DNA of 13,759 nucleotides from Alphaproteobacteria bacterium UBA2784 (GCA_002352285.1 DEIC01000102.1:1-13759); one strand, 5' to 3'. Counted from the stretch's first letter, positions 1-7,320 are shown. Numbers and translations: made by a program. Notes: generated from the letters alone by a model not told the origin.

Positions 1-1203
1 CCTGACTCACTCTGCCTGATGCATCTGGCAAGCACGTTTTGTGCTGACCGGAACCTTCCTGCGCCGCATGTCGTGACCTTCGATCATCGGCTGCGTCCGG
101 CCTCGGCAGAAGAGGCGCAACAGGTATCGCGCTGGGCGGAGGCGATCGGCCTTCGCCATACGATTCTGACGCATGAGGGCCCGGTACCCCAATCGGGCGT
201 GCAGGAATTTGCGCGGCATGCACGCTATCAGGCGATGGGCCGTTTCTGTGCGGCGCGCGGCATTGCAAGCCTCATGGCCGCGCATCATCTCGATGACCTC
301 TTCGAGACGGTTGCGATGCGGGCTGCGCGTGGCGCGCCCCCTGCCAATGACGGCATGGCGATGATGGCGCGCCTGCCGGACGTTGCGGGCGTTGATGTGA
401 TGCTGGTGCGGCCCTTGCTGTTTGAGACCAAGGCCGCCCTTGTCGCGCATGTGCAGGCGTGCGGTCAGGCATATCTTGCCGATCCGTCAAACTGTGATCC
501 GCGCTTTGAGCGGGCGCGGCTGCGCCTGAAAGGCGGGCTCAACCGGCCGCCCCTTGCCGACATTCTCGCCGCGCGACAGGCGCGCGCTGCGCTGGAGCGG
601 GCAACCGCTGCGCTGTTTGACCAGCAGGTGCGGGTGCACGAGGCCGGGTTCTATCTGGCGCCGCGCGACATTCTGCTCTCGGGCGAGGCGCCACACCTGC
701 GTCTTCTGCGCGAGTTGCTGGCCAGGGCAGCTGGCGCGGATCATCTGCCCTCTGCAAGCGCGGTCATGGCGCTGCAGGCTCATGTGGCAGAATCAGGGTC
801 TGCCTCATTGCACGGCGCACTTGTGCGTCAGGCGTCGCGCGCGCTGGCCGGGGCGGATCACCTTATGATTTGTGTGGAAACGCCGCGCTTGCCGGTGCTG
901 CCTGTCACGGCCATTGGGCGCGTGGTCTGGCAAGGGCGCTTTGACATTGAGATTGCGCCCGAGGCTGGCCGTGCCGACATCGTGCCGCTCGGCATGGCGC
1001 GCGCTGCCCGGTTGCGGCGTGAAAACAAGGTGTTGCGCGACATTCCCGCCCGGGCGCTGGCGATGACGCCTGCGCTCGTGAGAGGTGGCGAGCTCCTTGC
1101 GGCGCCGTTTGCGGGTCTGCCGGGGCCGATGACGGCGCGGTTCCGGTCGCGGCCCTGGTTCGCTTTTGCGGAACATCCGCAGTCGCCATTTGGCGGCGCT
1201 TAA
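1..1203 (+). CDS. tilS: tRNA(Ile)-lysidine synthase, 5' end missing
   Basis: TilS uses ATP to attach lysine to C34 of the AUA-reading tRNA-Ile, so that it reads AUA and not AUG. The frame is open from base 1 and begins Pro-Asp-Ser-Leu, the end of the SGGxDS PP-loop that binds ATP. The Met at base 19 is therefore internal, and roughly 25-35 residues lie off the left edge. Visible signs of the family are FDHRLRPASAEEA (about residues 27-39 of the visible part), the AAHHLDDLFET motif (about 93-103; the usual form is HHxDDQxET), and the DPSNxDxxFxRxRLR segment after it. The C-terminal part is poorly conserved. 400 residues are visible and the gene ends in TAA. The neighbour ftsH, 163 bp downstream, supports the call, since tilS-ftsH is a common alphaproteobacterial pair. 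Confidence 0.93.
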   Translation, partial: PDSLCLMHLASTFCADRNLPAPHVVTFDHRLRPASAEEAQQVSRWAEAIGLRHTILTHEGPVPQSGVQEFARHARYQAMGRFCAARGIASLMAAHHLDDLFETVAMRAARGAPPANDGMAMMARLPDVAGVDVMLVRPLLFETKAALVAHVQACGQAYLADPSNCDPRFERARLRLKGGLNRPPLADILAARQARAALERATAALFDQQVRVHEAGFYLAPRDILLSGEAPHLRLLRELLARAAGADHLPSASAVMALQAHVAESGSASLHGALVRQASRALAGADHLMICVETPRLPVLPVTAIGRVVWQGRFDIEIAPEAGRADIVPLGMARAARLRRENKVLRDIPARALAMTPALVRGGELLAAPFAGLPGPMTARFRSRPWFAFAEHPQSPFGGA

Positions 1204-1261
1204 CGCCTTGTTCGCCATGGCAAGACAGCGGCCCTGCAAATGCCATCCATGGCGTGGAATT

Positions 1262-1289
1262 TAGCTTTCCCGAAACTCTGGAAAAGCTA
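1262..1289. other. Imperfect AT-rich inverted repeat upstream of ftsH
   Basis: TAGCTTTCC (1262-1270) faces GGAAAAGCTA (1280-1289), complementary except for one extra A, around a 9-base spacer. It lies in the tilS-ftsH gap, about 80 bp before the ftsH start. The stem is too AT-rich and lacks a clean T-run, so it is a weak terminator at best. A protein-binding site or part of the ftsH promoter region is equally possible. No convincing -35/-10 pair could be placed around it. Confidence 0.4.
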
Positions 1290-1333
1290 GTCTTTCCAAC
1301 CTATCTGAGAGGTAACAATCTTCCTCCCCCACC

Positions 1334-1348
1334 GGCGGCCAGGCCGCC
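1334..1348 (+). other. GC hairpin in the ftsH 5' leader
   Basis: GGCGG (1334-1338) pairs with CCGCC (1344-1348) around CCAGG, ending 18 bases before the ftsH GTG. There is no clear Shine-Dalgarno sequence between the hairpin and the start codon, so the hairpin may influence ribosome access. This is a visible structure without a known role. Confidence 0.35.
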
Positions 1349-1366
1349 AGAGACGGTTGAACGCTC

Positions 1367-3280
1367 GTGAGCAATTTCCGCAATTTCGCCCTGTGGATCG
1401 TGATCGCACTGCTGCTGGTGGTGCTGTTCAACATGTTCCAGGGCTCCGGTTCGGGCCGCAATGATCCGATCACGTTTACGGAATTCTACAGCCGCGTCGA
1501 AGCCGGCACGGTGAAAGAAGTGAACATCCGCGGTGAAGTCATCACCGGCCGCACCAATGCGGGCGAAGAGTTCACGACCTATGCGCCCTATGATCCGGAG
1601 ATGGTGCGCCGCCTGCTCGACAAGGGCGTACAGATTTCTGCGACGCCGGATGAAAGCGCGGTGCCCTCGCTTCTTGGCGTGCTCGTGAACTGGTTCCCGA
1701 TGCTGCTCTTGATCGGCGTGTGGGTGTTCTTCATGCGCCAGATGCAGGGCGGCGGCGGCAAGGCCATGGGCTTTGGCAAGTCGAAAGCAAAACTTCTGAC
1801 CGAGAAGCACGGCCGCGTCACGTTTGAAGATGTGGCGGGTGTGGACGAGGCGAAGGAAGAGCTGCAGGAGATCGTGGAGTTCCTGCGTGATCCGCAGAAG
1901 TTCCAGAAGCTGGGCGGCAAGATTCCGAAGGGCGCGCTGCTGGTCGGCCCGCCGGGCACCGGCAAGACACTGATCGCGCGCGCGGTTGCGGGCGAAGCCA
2001 ACGTGCCTTTCTTCACGATCTCGGGCTCTGACTTTGTGGAAATGTTTGTCGGCGTCGGCGCCAGCCGCGTGCGCGACATGTTCGAGCAGGCGAAGAAGAA
2101 TGCGCCCTGCATTGTCTTCATCGATGAAATTGACGCGGTGGGCCGCCATCGCGGCGCAGGCCTTGGCGGCGGCAATGACGAACGCGAGCAGACGCTGAAC
2201 CAGCTCCTTGTCGAGATGGACGGCTTTGAGGCCAATGAGGGCATCATCATCGTGGCCGCTACCAACCGGCCTGACGTGCTGGACCCGGCTTTGTTGCGCC
2301 CCGGCCGCTTTGACCGCCAGGTCGTGGTGCCGAACCCCGACATCGTCGGCCGCGAGAAGATTTTGAAGGTCCACATGCGCAAGGTGCCGCTTGGCCCCGA
2401 TGTGAACCCGCGCACGATTGCGCGCGGCACGCCGGGCTTTTCGGGTGCTGATCTTGCCAACCTCGTCAACGAAGCGGCCCTTCTTGCCGCGCGCCGTGGC
2501 CGCCGCATCGTGACGATGCGCGAGTTCGAGGACGCCAAGGACAAGGTGATGATGGGCGCCGAGCGCCGCTCGATGGTGATGTCGGAATCGGAAAAGCGTC
2601 TGACGGCCTATCACGAGGGCGGCCATGCGCTGGTGGCGATGAGCGTGCCGGCGACCGATCCGGTGCACAAGGCCACGATCATTCCGCGCGGCCGCGCGCT
2701 GGGCATGGTCATGCAGTTGCCGGAAGCCGACAAGCTCTCGATGTCGTATGAGCAGATGATCTCGCGTCTTGCGGTGATGATGGGTGGCCGCGCCGCCGAA
2801 GAAATCATCTTCGGCAAGGAAAAGATCACGTCGGGCGCGCAGTCGGATATTGATGGCGCCACGCGGCTTGCCCGCGCGATGGTCACGCGCTGGGGCTATT
2901 CCGACAAGCTTGGCCCGATTGCCTATGCCGAAAACCAGGAAGAGGTGTTCCTCGGCCATTCGGTGGCGCGCTCGCACAACGTGTCAGGCACGACCCTGAA
3001 GCTGATCGAAGAGGAAATCCGGGGTCTGGTGGAAGGCGGCTATGCCTCGGCCCGCAAAATCCTGACCGAGCGTATTGAAGACCTGCACATCGTTGCCAAG
3101 GGTCTTCTCGAATACGAAACGCTGTCAGGTGACGAAATCAAGGGCCTGCTCAAGGGCGAGCAGCCGGTGCGCGAGACGCCGGAAGAGGCCGAGGTGACGC
3201 CCGTCAGCACGGTGCCCAAGACGGGGCGGCCGCGCGGCGATGGCGGGCCGCAATCGCCCGAGCCGCAGCCCAGCGCGTGA
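1367..3280 (+). CDS. ftsH: ATP-dependent zinc metalloprotease FtsH
   Basis: FtsH is a hexameric inner-membrane AAA+ protease that extracts and degrades damaged membrane proteins and short-lived regulators. The 637 residues show an N-terminal membrane helix (about 8-24), a periplasmic domain, a second helix (about 104-122), Walker A GPPGTGKT (194-201), Walker B IVFIDEID (249-256), the second region of homology with ATNRP and RPGRFDR (298-317), and the zinc site HEGGH (416-420). D494 in SDIDGAT is the likely third zinc ligand. The middle residue of the zinc motif is Gly and not the usual Ala; both His ligands and the catalytic Glu are present. The C-terminal tail is rich in Pro, Glu and Gly. 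The start is GTG with only a weak ribosome-binding site, chosen because the protein then begins MSNFRNFALW as alphaproteobacterial FtsH does. It overlaps folP by GTGA. Confidence 0.98.
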   Translation: MSNFRNFALWIVIALLLVVLFNMFQGSGSGRNDPITFTEFYSRVEAGTVKEVNIRGEVITGRTNAGEEFTTYAPYDPEMVRRLLDKGVQISATPDESAVPSLLGVLVNWFPMLLLIGVWVFFMRQMQGGGGKAMGFGKSKAKLLTEKHGRVTFEDVAGVDEAKEELQEIVEFLRDPQKFQKLGGKIPKGALLVGPPGTGKTLIARAVAGEANVPFFTISGSDFVEMFVGVGASRVRDMFEQAKKNAPCIVFIDEIDAVGRHRGAGLGGGNDEREQTLNQLLVEMDGFEANEGIIIVAATNRPDVLDPALLRPGRFDRQVVVPNPDIVGREKILKVHMRKVPLGPDVNPRTIARGTPGFSGADLANLVNEAALLAARRGRRIVTMREFEDAKDKVMMGAERRSMVMSESEKRLTAYHEGGHALVAMSVPATDPVHKATIIPRGRALGMVMQLPEADKLSMSYEQMISRLAVMMGGRAAEEIIFGKEKITSGAQSDIDGATRLARAMVTRWGYSDKLGPIAYAENQEEVFLGHSVARSHNVSGTTLKLIEEEIRGLVEGGYASARKILTERIEDLHIVAKGLLEYETLSGDEIKGLLKGEQPVRETPEEAEVTPVSTVPKTGRPRGDGGPQSPEPQPSA

Positions 3281-4143
3281 CGCAGGGCGCGCAGGTTCCA
3301 TCAGGCAACAGGCCGGCGGGGCAGGGCGCTCCGCCGGCCTTGCCGTCTGGTCCGCAGATTTTCGGCATCCTCAACATTACGTCTGACTCGTTTTCGGATG
3401 GCGGGCGGTTTCTTGATCCGGCAGCCGCCATCGCGCATGGCGCGGCGCTCGCCGCCGTTGGCGCACATGTCATTGACATCGGGGCAGCGTCGTCGAACCC
3501 CGATGCGGCTGCCATTGATCCGGCCATCGAGATCGGACGGCTTGCACCTGTGGTGGCGGCGCTGCATGCGCAGGGCATTGCGCTTTCGATCGATACATTC
3601 TCGCCGCCGGTTCAGCTTTGGGCGCTGGATCAGGGCGTTGCCTTCCTCAATGACATTGACGGGTTTGCCGAACCGTCGCTCTATCCGGCGCTGGCGGCGT
3701 CTTCGGCGCGGCTGGTCGTCATGCATTCGGTGCAGCGGCGCGGCAGGGCCACGCGCGTGCACGTCGCGCCCGAAGGGATCGTTGATGCAGCGCTGTCATT
3801 CTTTGAGGCGCGGATTGCGGCGCTGACGGCGGCGGGTGTTGCGCGCTCGCGCCTCATCCTTGACCCCGGCATGGGATTTTTCCTTGGCAGCGATGCGGAA
3901 GCGTCGTTTGCGATGCTGCGCGCCATTGGGCGCCTCAAGTCAGCCTTCGGCTTGCCCGTGCTGATTTCAGTCTCGCGCAAATCATTCCTGCGGGCGCTGG
4001 CGGGGCGTGCGCCGATGGAATCTGGCGCGCTCACACTTGCCGCCGAACTGGAAGCAGCGCGCCTTGGCGCTGACTTCATCCGTACGCATGATGTGCGGGC
4101 GCTGGCGGACGGGTTGAAGGTGATGGCGAGGGTGGGGGGCTGA
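3277..4143 (+). CDS. folP: Sul-type dihydropteroate synthase
   Basis: Dihydropteroate synthase joins p-aminobenzoate to 6-hydroxymethyl-dihydropterin diphosphate in cytoplasmic folate synthesis, and sulfonamides target it. Catalytic positions are present: N33 in NITSDSFSDGG, D106 in SIDT, N125-D126, D196 in LDPGMG, the SVSRKSF lysine (K235), and R269/H271 in RTHD. The sequence departs from standard FolP exactly as plasmid Sul enzymes do. It has TSDSFSDGG in place of TPDSFSDGG, SSNPDA (72-77) in place of the STRPGA pterin loop, VVMHSVQ, and DPGMGFFLG followed by a stretch about two residues longer than in E. coli FolP. SVSRKSFLRAL is the form I recall in Sul2. A Pro/Gly-rich extension of about 27 residues precedes the fold. 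The GTG start overlaps the ftsH stop by four bases, so translation is probably coupled. The Sul assignment is from remembered sequences. Resistance is inferred. Confidence 0.93.
   Translation: MTQGAQVPSGNRPAGQGAPPALPSGPQIFGILNITSDSFSDGGRFLDPAAAIAHGAALAAVGAHVIDIGAASSNPDAAAIDPAIEIGRLAPVVAALHAQGIALSIDTFSPPVQLWALDQGVAFLNDIDGFAEPSLYPALAASSARLVVMHSVQRRGRATRVHVAPEGIVDAALSFFEARIAALTAAGVARSRLILDPGMGFFLGSDAEASFAMLRAIGRLKSAFGLPVLISVSRKSFLRALAGRAPMESGALTLAAELEAARLGADFIRTHDVRALADGLKVMARVGG
3310..3340 (+). other. Perfect GC hairpin inside the start of folP
   Basis: AGGCCGGCGG (3310-3319) pairs perfectly with CCGCCGGCCT (3331-3340) around an 11-base loop, 34 bases into folP. It falls in the codons of the Pro/Gly-rich extension that most Sul proteins lack. 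No T-run follows, so it is not an intrinsic terminator. It could slow ribosomes or polymerase at the ftsH-folP junction. Confidence 0.45.
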
Positions 4144-4155
4144 CGTGCGTCTTCC

Positions 4156-4305
4156 GCCTCCGCCCGCAACTTGTTGCGGGGGAGGCCAGCGATGCCTTCG
4201 CATCGCGGGTGGGGGAAGCCAACCCAAACAAGAGCCCCCACCCGGATTTGAGTTCGCACCGCTCACTCAAATCCGACCTCCCCCGCAATGAATTGCGGAG
4301 GAGGT
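4156..4305. repeat. Composite palindromic intergenic repeat
   Basis: About 150 bases are almost entirely paired inverted repeats. CCCGCAAC (4163-4170) faces GTTGCGGG (4173-4180) and extends to 4156-4186 with one bulge. GCGATGC (4189-4195) faces GCATCGC (4200-4206). CGGGTGGGGG (4206-4215) faces CCCCCACCCG (4235-4244) across 19 bases. CGGATTTGAGT (4243-4253) faces ACTCAAATCCG (4265-4275). CCGCAAT (4283-4289) faces ATTGCGG (4292-4298) and extends to 4276-4305 with one mismatch. The hairpins are arranged roughly symmetrically about the central arm. Elements of this style, with gggggagg ends and TTTGAG arms, are dispersed in many alphaproteobacterial genomes. No transposase is present, so it would be a non-autonomous element. 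It lies directly after folP. Confidence 0.75.
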
Positions 4306-4362
4306 AAAGAGATGTACAAATCCGAGAGCCCATTTCGGGGGATGCGAAAGGAACATAGTGCC

Positions 4363-4968
4363 TCACCCCTCTTCTGGCATCTCCGGCAGGCGGCAGGCGT
4401 CGGCTTCCATGGGGTAGAGGCGGAAGACTTTCTGATCGTCTTCCGGGCGCACCAGGCGCACATCTTCTTCGCCAGGCGCCGGTTCGCCGCACGGGGTCAC
4501 CGCAAAGCCGCGATTGCGCAGGATCAGATTGCCGTCCGGCTCCACCTCAATGGTGAAGGAGCCGCCATCGCACTCAATGCCGCAATGGATCTGACCGGGC
4601 TTCAGATCTTCGGCAGGGGCCGAGGTACAGATCGCCATGTTTTCGAACTCGTGGCCGGAATCACGAAAGCGGACCCGCACCATCGGATTGAAAGCCGAAT
4701 ACTGACCGTCATTGAACCAATAGGGCAGGAGCTCACCCTGCTCGTCGGTCATGAAGGGAACCGTCGGGAAATAGGTGAAGCTGATGGCGGTCACCAACTG
4801 GCGCGGGTGTTCCTTCAAATGGGCGGTGTCATAGGTGCGTTCCCAGCACTGGGTGACCCCGGTGTCAAAAAAGTCAATCACTGGAGGGGTTTGGCTGGCC
4901 AAGGCCGGCCCGGCCAACAGAAGGCCAAGGGTTGACAGAAGGCGCTTCCGGGTCGTTAGAGATTTCAT
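4363..4968 (-). CDS. Secreted six-cysteine protein of unknown function
   Basis: This gene is not recognised as a named family. The 201-residue product begins with a clear Sec signal peptide: MKSLTTRKR, then a hydrophobic run (about 10-22), then PALAS with cleavage probable near residue 24-25. The mature part should be periplasmic or exported. It has six cysteines (41, 114, 129, 133, 160, 192), an even number that suits three disulfides, in the settings TQCWERTYD, AICTS, HCGIECDGGSF and VTPCGEP. There are no membrane segments and no catalytic motif that I can identify; the acidic C-terminus is rich in Pro and Glu. AAAGG on the minus strand about 8 bases before the ATG is a plausible ribosome-binding site. 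The gene runs opposite to its neighbours and splits folP from glmM, so it was probably inserted here. It shares a 72-bp divergent upstream region with glmM. Confidence 0.8.
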   Translation of the reverse strand: MKSLTTRKRLLSTLGLLLAGPALASQTPPVIDFFDTGVTQCWERTYDTAHLKEHPRQLVTAISFTYFPTVPFMTDEQGELLPYWFNDGQYSAFNPMVRVRFRDSGHEFENMAICTSAPAEDLKPGQIHCGIECDGGSFTIEVEPDGNLILRNRGFAVTPCGEPAPGEEDVRLVRPEDDQKVFRLYPMEADACRLPEMPEEG

Positions 4969-5040
4969 GCTATGGACCTTTCAGAGAAGAAAGTACCGGG
5001 GCCCCGCTGCAAGCAGGGGCTGTTCGGCCGGAGAGCTTAG

Positions 5041-6387
5041 ATGACGCGCAAATATTTCGGAACAGACGGAATCCGGGGCACCGCCAATCGCGGGGTCATG
5101 ACCGCCGAAACCGCCCTGAAACTTGCCATGGCAGCCGGACGGCACTTCCGCCGCGCCGAGGGTACGCACCGCGTGGTCGTCGGCAAGGATACGCGGCTTT
5201 CCGGCTACATGATCGAATCTGCGCTGGTCTCCGGCTTCACCGCTGTCGGCATGGACGTGTTCCAGTTCGGCCCGGTGCCGACGCCTGCCGTTGCCATGCT
5301 GACGCGCAGCCTGCGTGCCGATCTGGGCGTGATGATTTCAGCGTCGCATAATCCGTTTCAGGATAATGGCCTCAAGCTGTTCGGCCCCGATGGCAACAAG
5401 CTGTCGGATGATGTCGAGCTCAAGATCGAACGGCTGATGGACCAGAACATGGCTGATCTTCTGGCCGAGCCGGAAAAGATCGGACGCGCCAAGCGCATCG
5501 ACGACAGTCAGGCGCGTTACATCGAACATGCCAAGCGCACATTCCCGCGCGCGCGAACGCTGGAAGGATTGCGCGTTGTGATCGACTGCGCCAATGGCGC
5601 GGCCTATCGCGTGGCGCCGTCGGTGTTGTGGGAACTGGGTGCGGAAGTCATTGCCATCAACATTGCGCCCAATGGCGCCAACATCAATCTGGATTGCGGG
5701 TCAACGTCGCCGGCCGCGATGTGCGCGCAGGTGCGCGAAAGCCGCGCCGACATCGGCATTGCGCTGGATGGCGATGCCGACCGCGTGGTGATTGCTGACG
5801 AGCGCGGTCGTCTGATTGATGGCGATCAGCTGCTTGCCCTGATCGCCGAGCGCTGGCAGGCCGCAGGCACGCTGACGGGCGGCGGTGTGGTGGGCACGGT
5901 CATGTCGAATTTCGGGCTGGAGCGCCATCTGTCAGACAAGGGCCTGACGCTGGGACGCGCCGCTGTGGGCGACCGCTATGTCGTCGAGATGATGAAGCAG
6001 AAGGGCATGAATGTGGGCGGCGAGCAGTCTGGCCACGTCGTGCTGTCGAATTTCTCAACCACCGGCGATGGTCTGGTGGCGGGCCTTCAGGTGCTGGCGG
6101 CGATGGCCGACATGGGCAAGCGCGCCAGCGATGTGTGCCACCGCTTTGAACCCGTGCCGCAGATCCTTACCAATGTGCGCGTGCGCAATGGCGTGAAGCT
6201 GGAAGAGGGCGATGTCGGCAAGGCCATCGAAGACGGCCGGGCGCGTTTGGGCGCAAAAGGCCGCTTGGTCATCCGCAAGTCCGGCACCGAACCCGTCATC
6301 CGCGTGATGGGCGAGGGTGATGACGAGAAGCTGGTGAAGGCGGTGGTCGGCTCCATCGCGCAGATCATTGAACATGCCGGCGCCTGA
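5041..6387 (+). CDS. glmM: Phosphoglucosamine mutase
   Basis: GlmM interconverts glucosamine-6-phosphate and glucosamine-1-phosphate on the way to UDP-GlcNAc, the precursor of peptidoglycan and lipopolysaccharide. The 448 residues have the usual length and motifs: KYFGTDGIRG at the N-terminus, the active-site phosphoserine loop ISASHNP with S102, the magnesium loop DGDADR (D243, D245, D247), the sugar loop GGEQSGH (326-332), and the phosphate loop RKSGTEP (412-418). The ATG is preceded by GGAGAG at about 5 bases. Elsewhere glmM commonly follows folP directly. Here a reverse gene and a repeat intervene, so it probably needs its own promoter in the 72-bp divergent region, which also holds a small CTGC/GCAG hairpin. 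The end overlaps thiD by 14 bases. Confidence 0.97.
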   Translation: MTRKYFGTDGIRGTANRGVMTAETALKLAMAAGRHFRRAEGTHRVVVGKDTRLSGYMIESALVSGFTAVGMDVFQFGPVPTPAVAMLTRSLRADLGVMISASHNPFQDNGLKLFGPDGNKLSDDVELKIERLMDQNMADLLAEPEKIGRAKRIDDSQARYIEHAKRTFPRARTLEGLRVVIDCANGAAYRVAPSVLWELGAEVIAINIAPNGANINLDCGSTSPAAMCAQVRESRADIGIALDGDADRVVIADERGRLIDGDQLLALIAERWQAAGTLTGGGVVGTVMSNFGLERHLSDKGLTLGRAAVGDRYVVEMMKQKGMNVGGEQSGHVVLSNFSTTGDGLVAGLQVLAAMADMGKRASDVCHRFEPVPQILTNVRVRNGVKLEEGDVGKAIEDGRARLGAKGRLVIRKSGTEPVIRVMGEGDDEKLVKAVVGSIAQIIEHAGA

Positions 6388-7189
6388 GCGGCCTCAAGCC
6401 CGCATCCTGATCGTCGCCGGCTCTGATTCCGGCGGCGGCGCGGGCATTCAGGCCGACATCAAGACTGTCACCGCGCTTGGCCACTATGCCATGACCGCTG
6501 TTACCGCGATCACGGTGCAGGATACAAAAGGCGTTCACGCCATCCACCCGGTGCCCTCGTTCTTCATCGGTGCGCAGATGCGCGTGTGTCTGGACGACAT
6601 TGGCGCGGATGCGATCAAGACCGGCATGCTGCATGATGCGGGCGTGATTGCGGCCGTGACCGCAGAGATTTCACGGCTGACCGTGCGGCCGCGGCTGGTT
6701 GTTGACCCTGTCATGGTCGCCAAAGGCGGCCATCGACTGGTTGATGGAACGGCGATCGATGCGCTGAAGCGCGACCTGCTGCCCCATACCACAGTACTGA
6801 CGCCCAATGTGCCTGAAGCGGAAACACTGACCGGCACCACGATCCGCGACGTGGATGACCTTGAACATGCCGGGCGCATGCTGATGTCACTGGGGCCGGA
6901 AGCCGTACTGATGAAGGGTGGTCATCTGCCGGGCGATAGCGTCACGGATGTGCTGGTGAGCGAGGAGGGCGTGCGCGTGTTTGAGGCCCAGCGCATCGAC
7001 ACGCGCCACACCCACGGGACGGGATGCACGCTTGCCTCAGCCATTGCAACGCATCTGGGTGCGGGCCGCACGATAGGTGAGGCTGTTGCATTGGCGCGCG
7101 AATTCGTGCGTGAAGCGATGCTCAAGGCCCCCGGCTTTGGCGCAGGCCACGGGCCGCTGGGGCACGCGCGCGCTGGACGTGCGCAATAA
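6374..7189 (+). CDS. thiD: Hydroxymethylpyrimidine / phosphomethylpyrimidine kinase
   Basis: ThiD phosphorylates hydroxymethylpyrimidine twice to give the pyrophosphate half of thiamine. The 271-residue product is a ribokinase-fold enzyme: AGSDSGGGAGIQAD near the N-terminus (15-28), the VVDPVMVAKGG segment (109-119), LTPNVPEAE (142-150), and the anion hole HGTGCT (214-219) near the C-terminus. There is no extra ThiE or TenA domain, so it is a single-function form. The ATG at 6374 is used; a TTG two codons earlier at 6368 is also in frame, and neither has a strong ribosome-binding site. The start lies inside the end of glmM (14-base overlap), which suggests one transcript and translational coupling. 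Confidence 0.95.
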   Translation: MPAPERPQARILIVAGSDSGGGAGIQADIKTVTALGHYAMTAVTAITVQDTKGVHAIHPVPSFFIGAQMRVCLDDIGADAIKTGMLHDAGVIAAVTAEISRLTVRPRLVVDPVMVAKGGHRLVDGTAIDALKRDLLPHTTVLTPNVPEAETLTGTTIRDVDDLEHAGRMLMSLGPEAVLMKGGHLPGDSVTDVLVSEEGVRVFEAQRIDTRHTHGTGCTLASAIATHLGAGRTIGEAVALAREFVREAMLKAPGFGAGHGPLGHARAGRAQ

Positions 7190-7237
7190 TCGAAAATCAC
7201 GCGAAGAAATGTTTTTGCGCCTGCCGTGGCGTCGCGC

Positions 7238-7265
7238 TTGAGCGCGTCACGCGACTCCCTTATAC
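7238..7265 (+). promoter_or_regulatory. Probable serC promoter
   Basis: TTGAGC (7238-7243) and TTATAC (7260-7265) are spaced 16 bases apart, or 17 if the -10 box is read as TATACG, and resemble a housekeeping sigma promoter. Transcription would start near 7272, just upstream of the serC leader hairpins. The -35 box lies in the loop side of a GCGC palindrome (7233-7246). This is pattern matching only. Confidence 0.5.
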
Positions 7266-7279
7266 GCGGCGTTGGGCCA

Positions 7280-7318
7280 CGCCTCCCCACCGAGGCGCTT
7301 CTATTCTGGAAGGAATAG
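7280..7318 (+). ncRNA. Two-hairpin serC leader, probable serC RNA motif
   Basis: CGCCTC (7280-7285) pairs with GAGGCG (7292-7297). CTATTC (7301-7306) pairs with GAATAG (7313-7318), placing GGAAG of the Shine-Dalgarno sequence in the loop two bases before the serC ATG at 7321. A conserved structure called the serC motif is described upstream of serC in Alphaproteobacteria. The position and two-hairpin layout fit what I recall of it, but I could not run a covariance search. The arrangement suggests control of serC translation, ligand unknown. Confidence 0.6.
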
Positions 7319-7320
7319 GT

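Noticed and set aside
1301..2977. A very long open frame (558 codons) on the reverse strand opposite ftsH
   Set aside because: It is fully antisense to an unmistakable ftsH, is rich in His and Arg as expected from a GC-rich shadow frame, and matches no family.
3277..4143. folP as a recently acquired mobile sul gene
   Set aside because: No integron, ISCR or transposase sequence is nearby, the gene overlaps ftsH by four bases, and the codon use looks like that of its neighbours. A native chromosomal gene is the better reading.
4288..4935. A forward open frame of 215 codons opposite the secreted-protein gene
   Set aside because: It begins inside the palindromic repeat and has no recognisable domain. 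The reverse frame has a signal peptide, paired cysteines and a ribosome-binding site.
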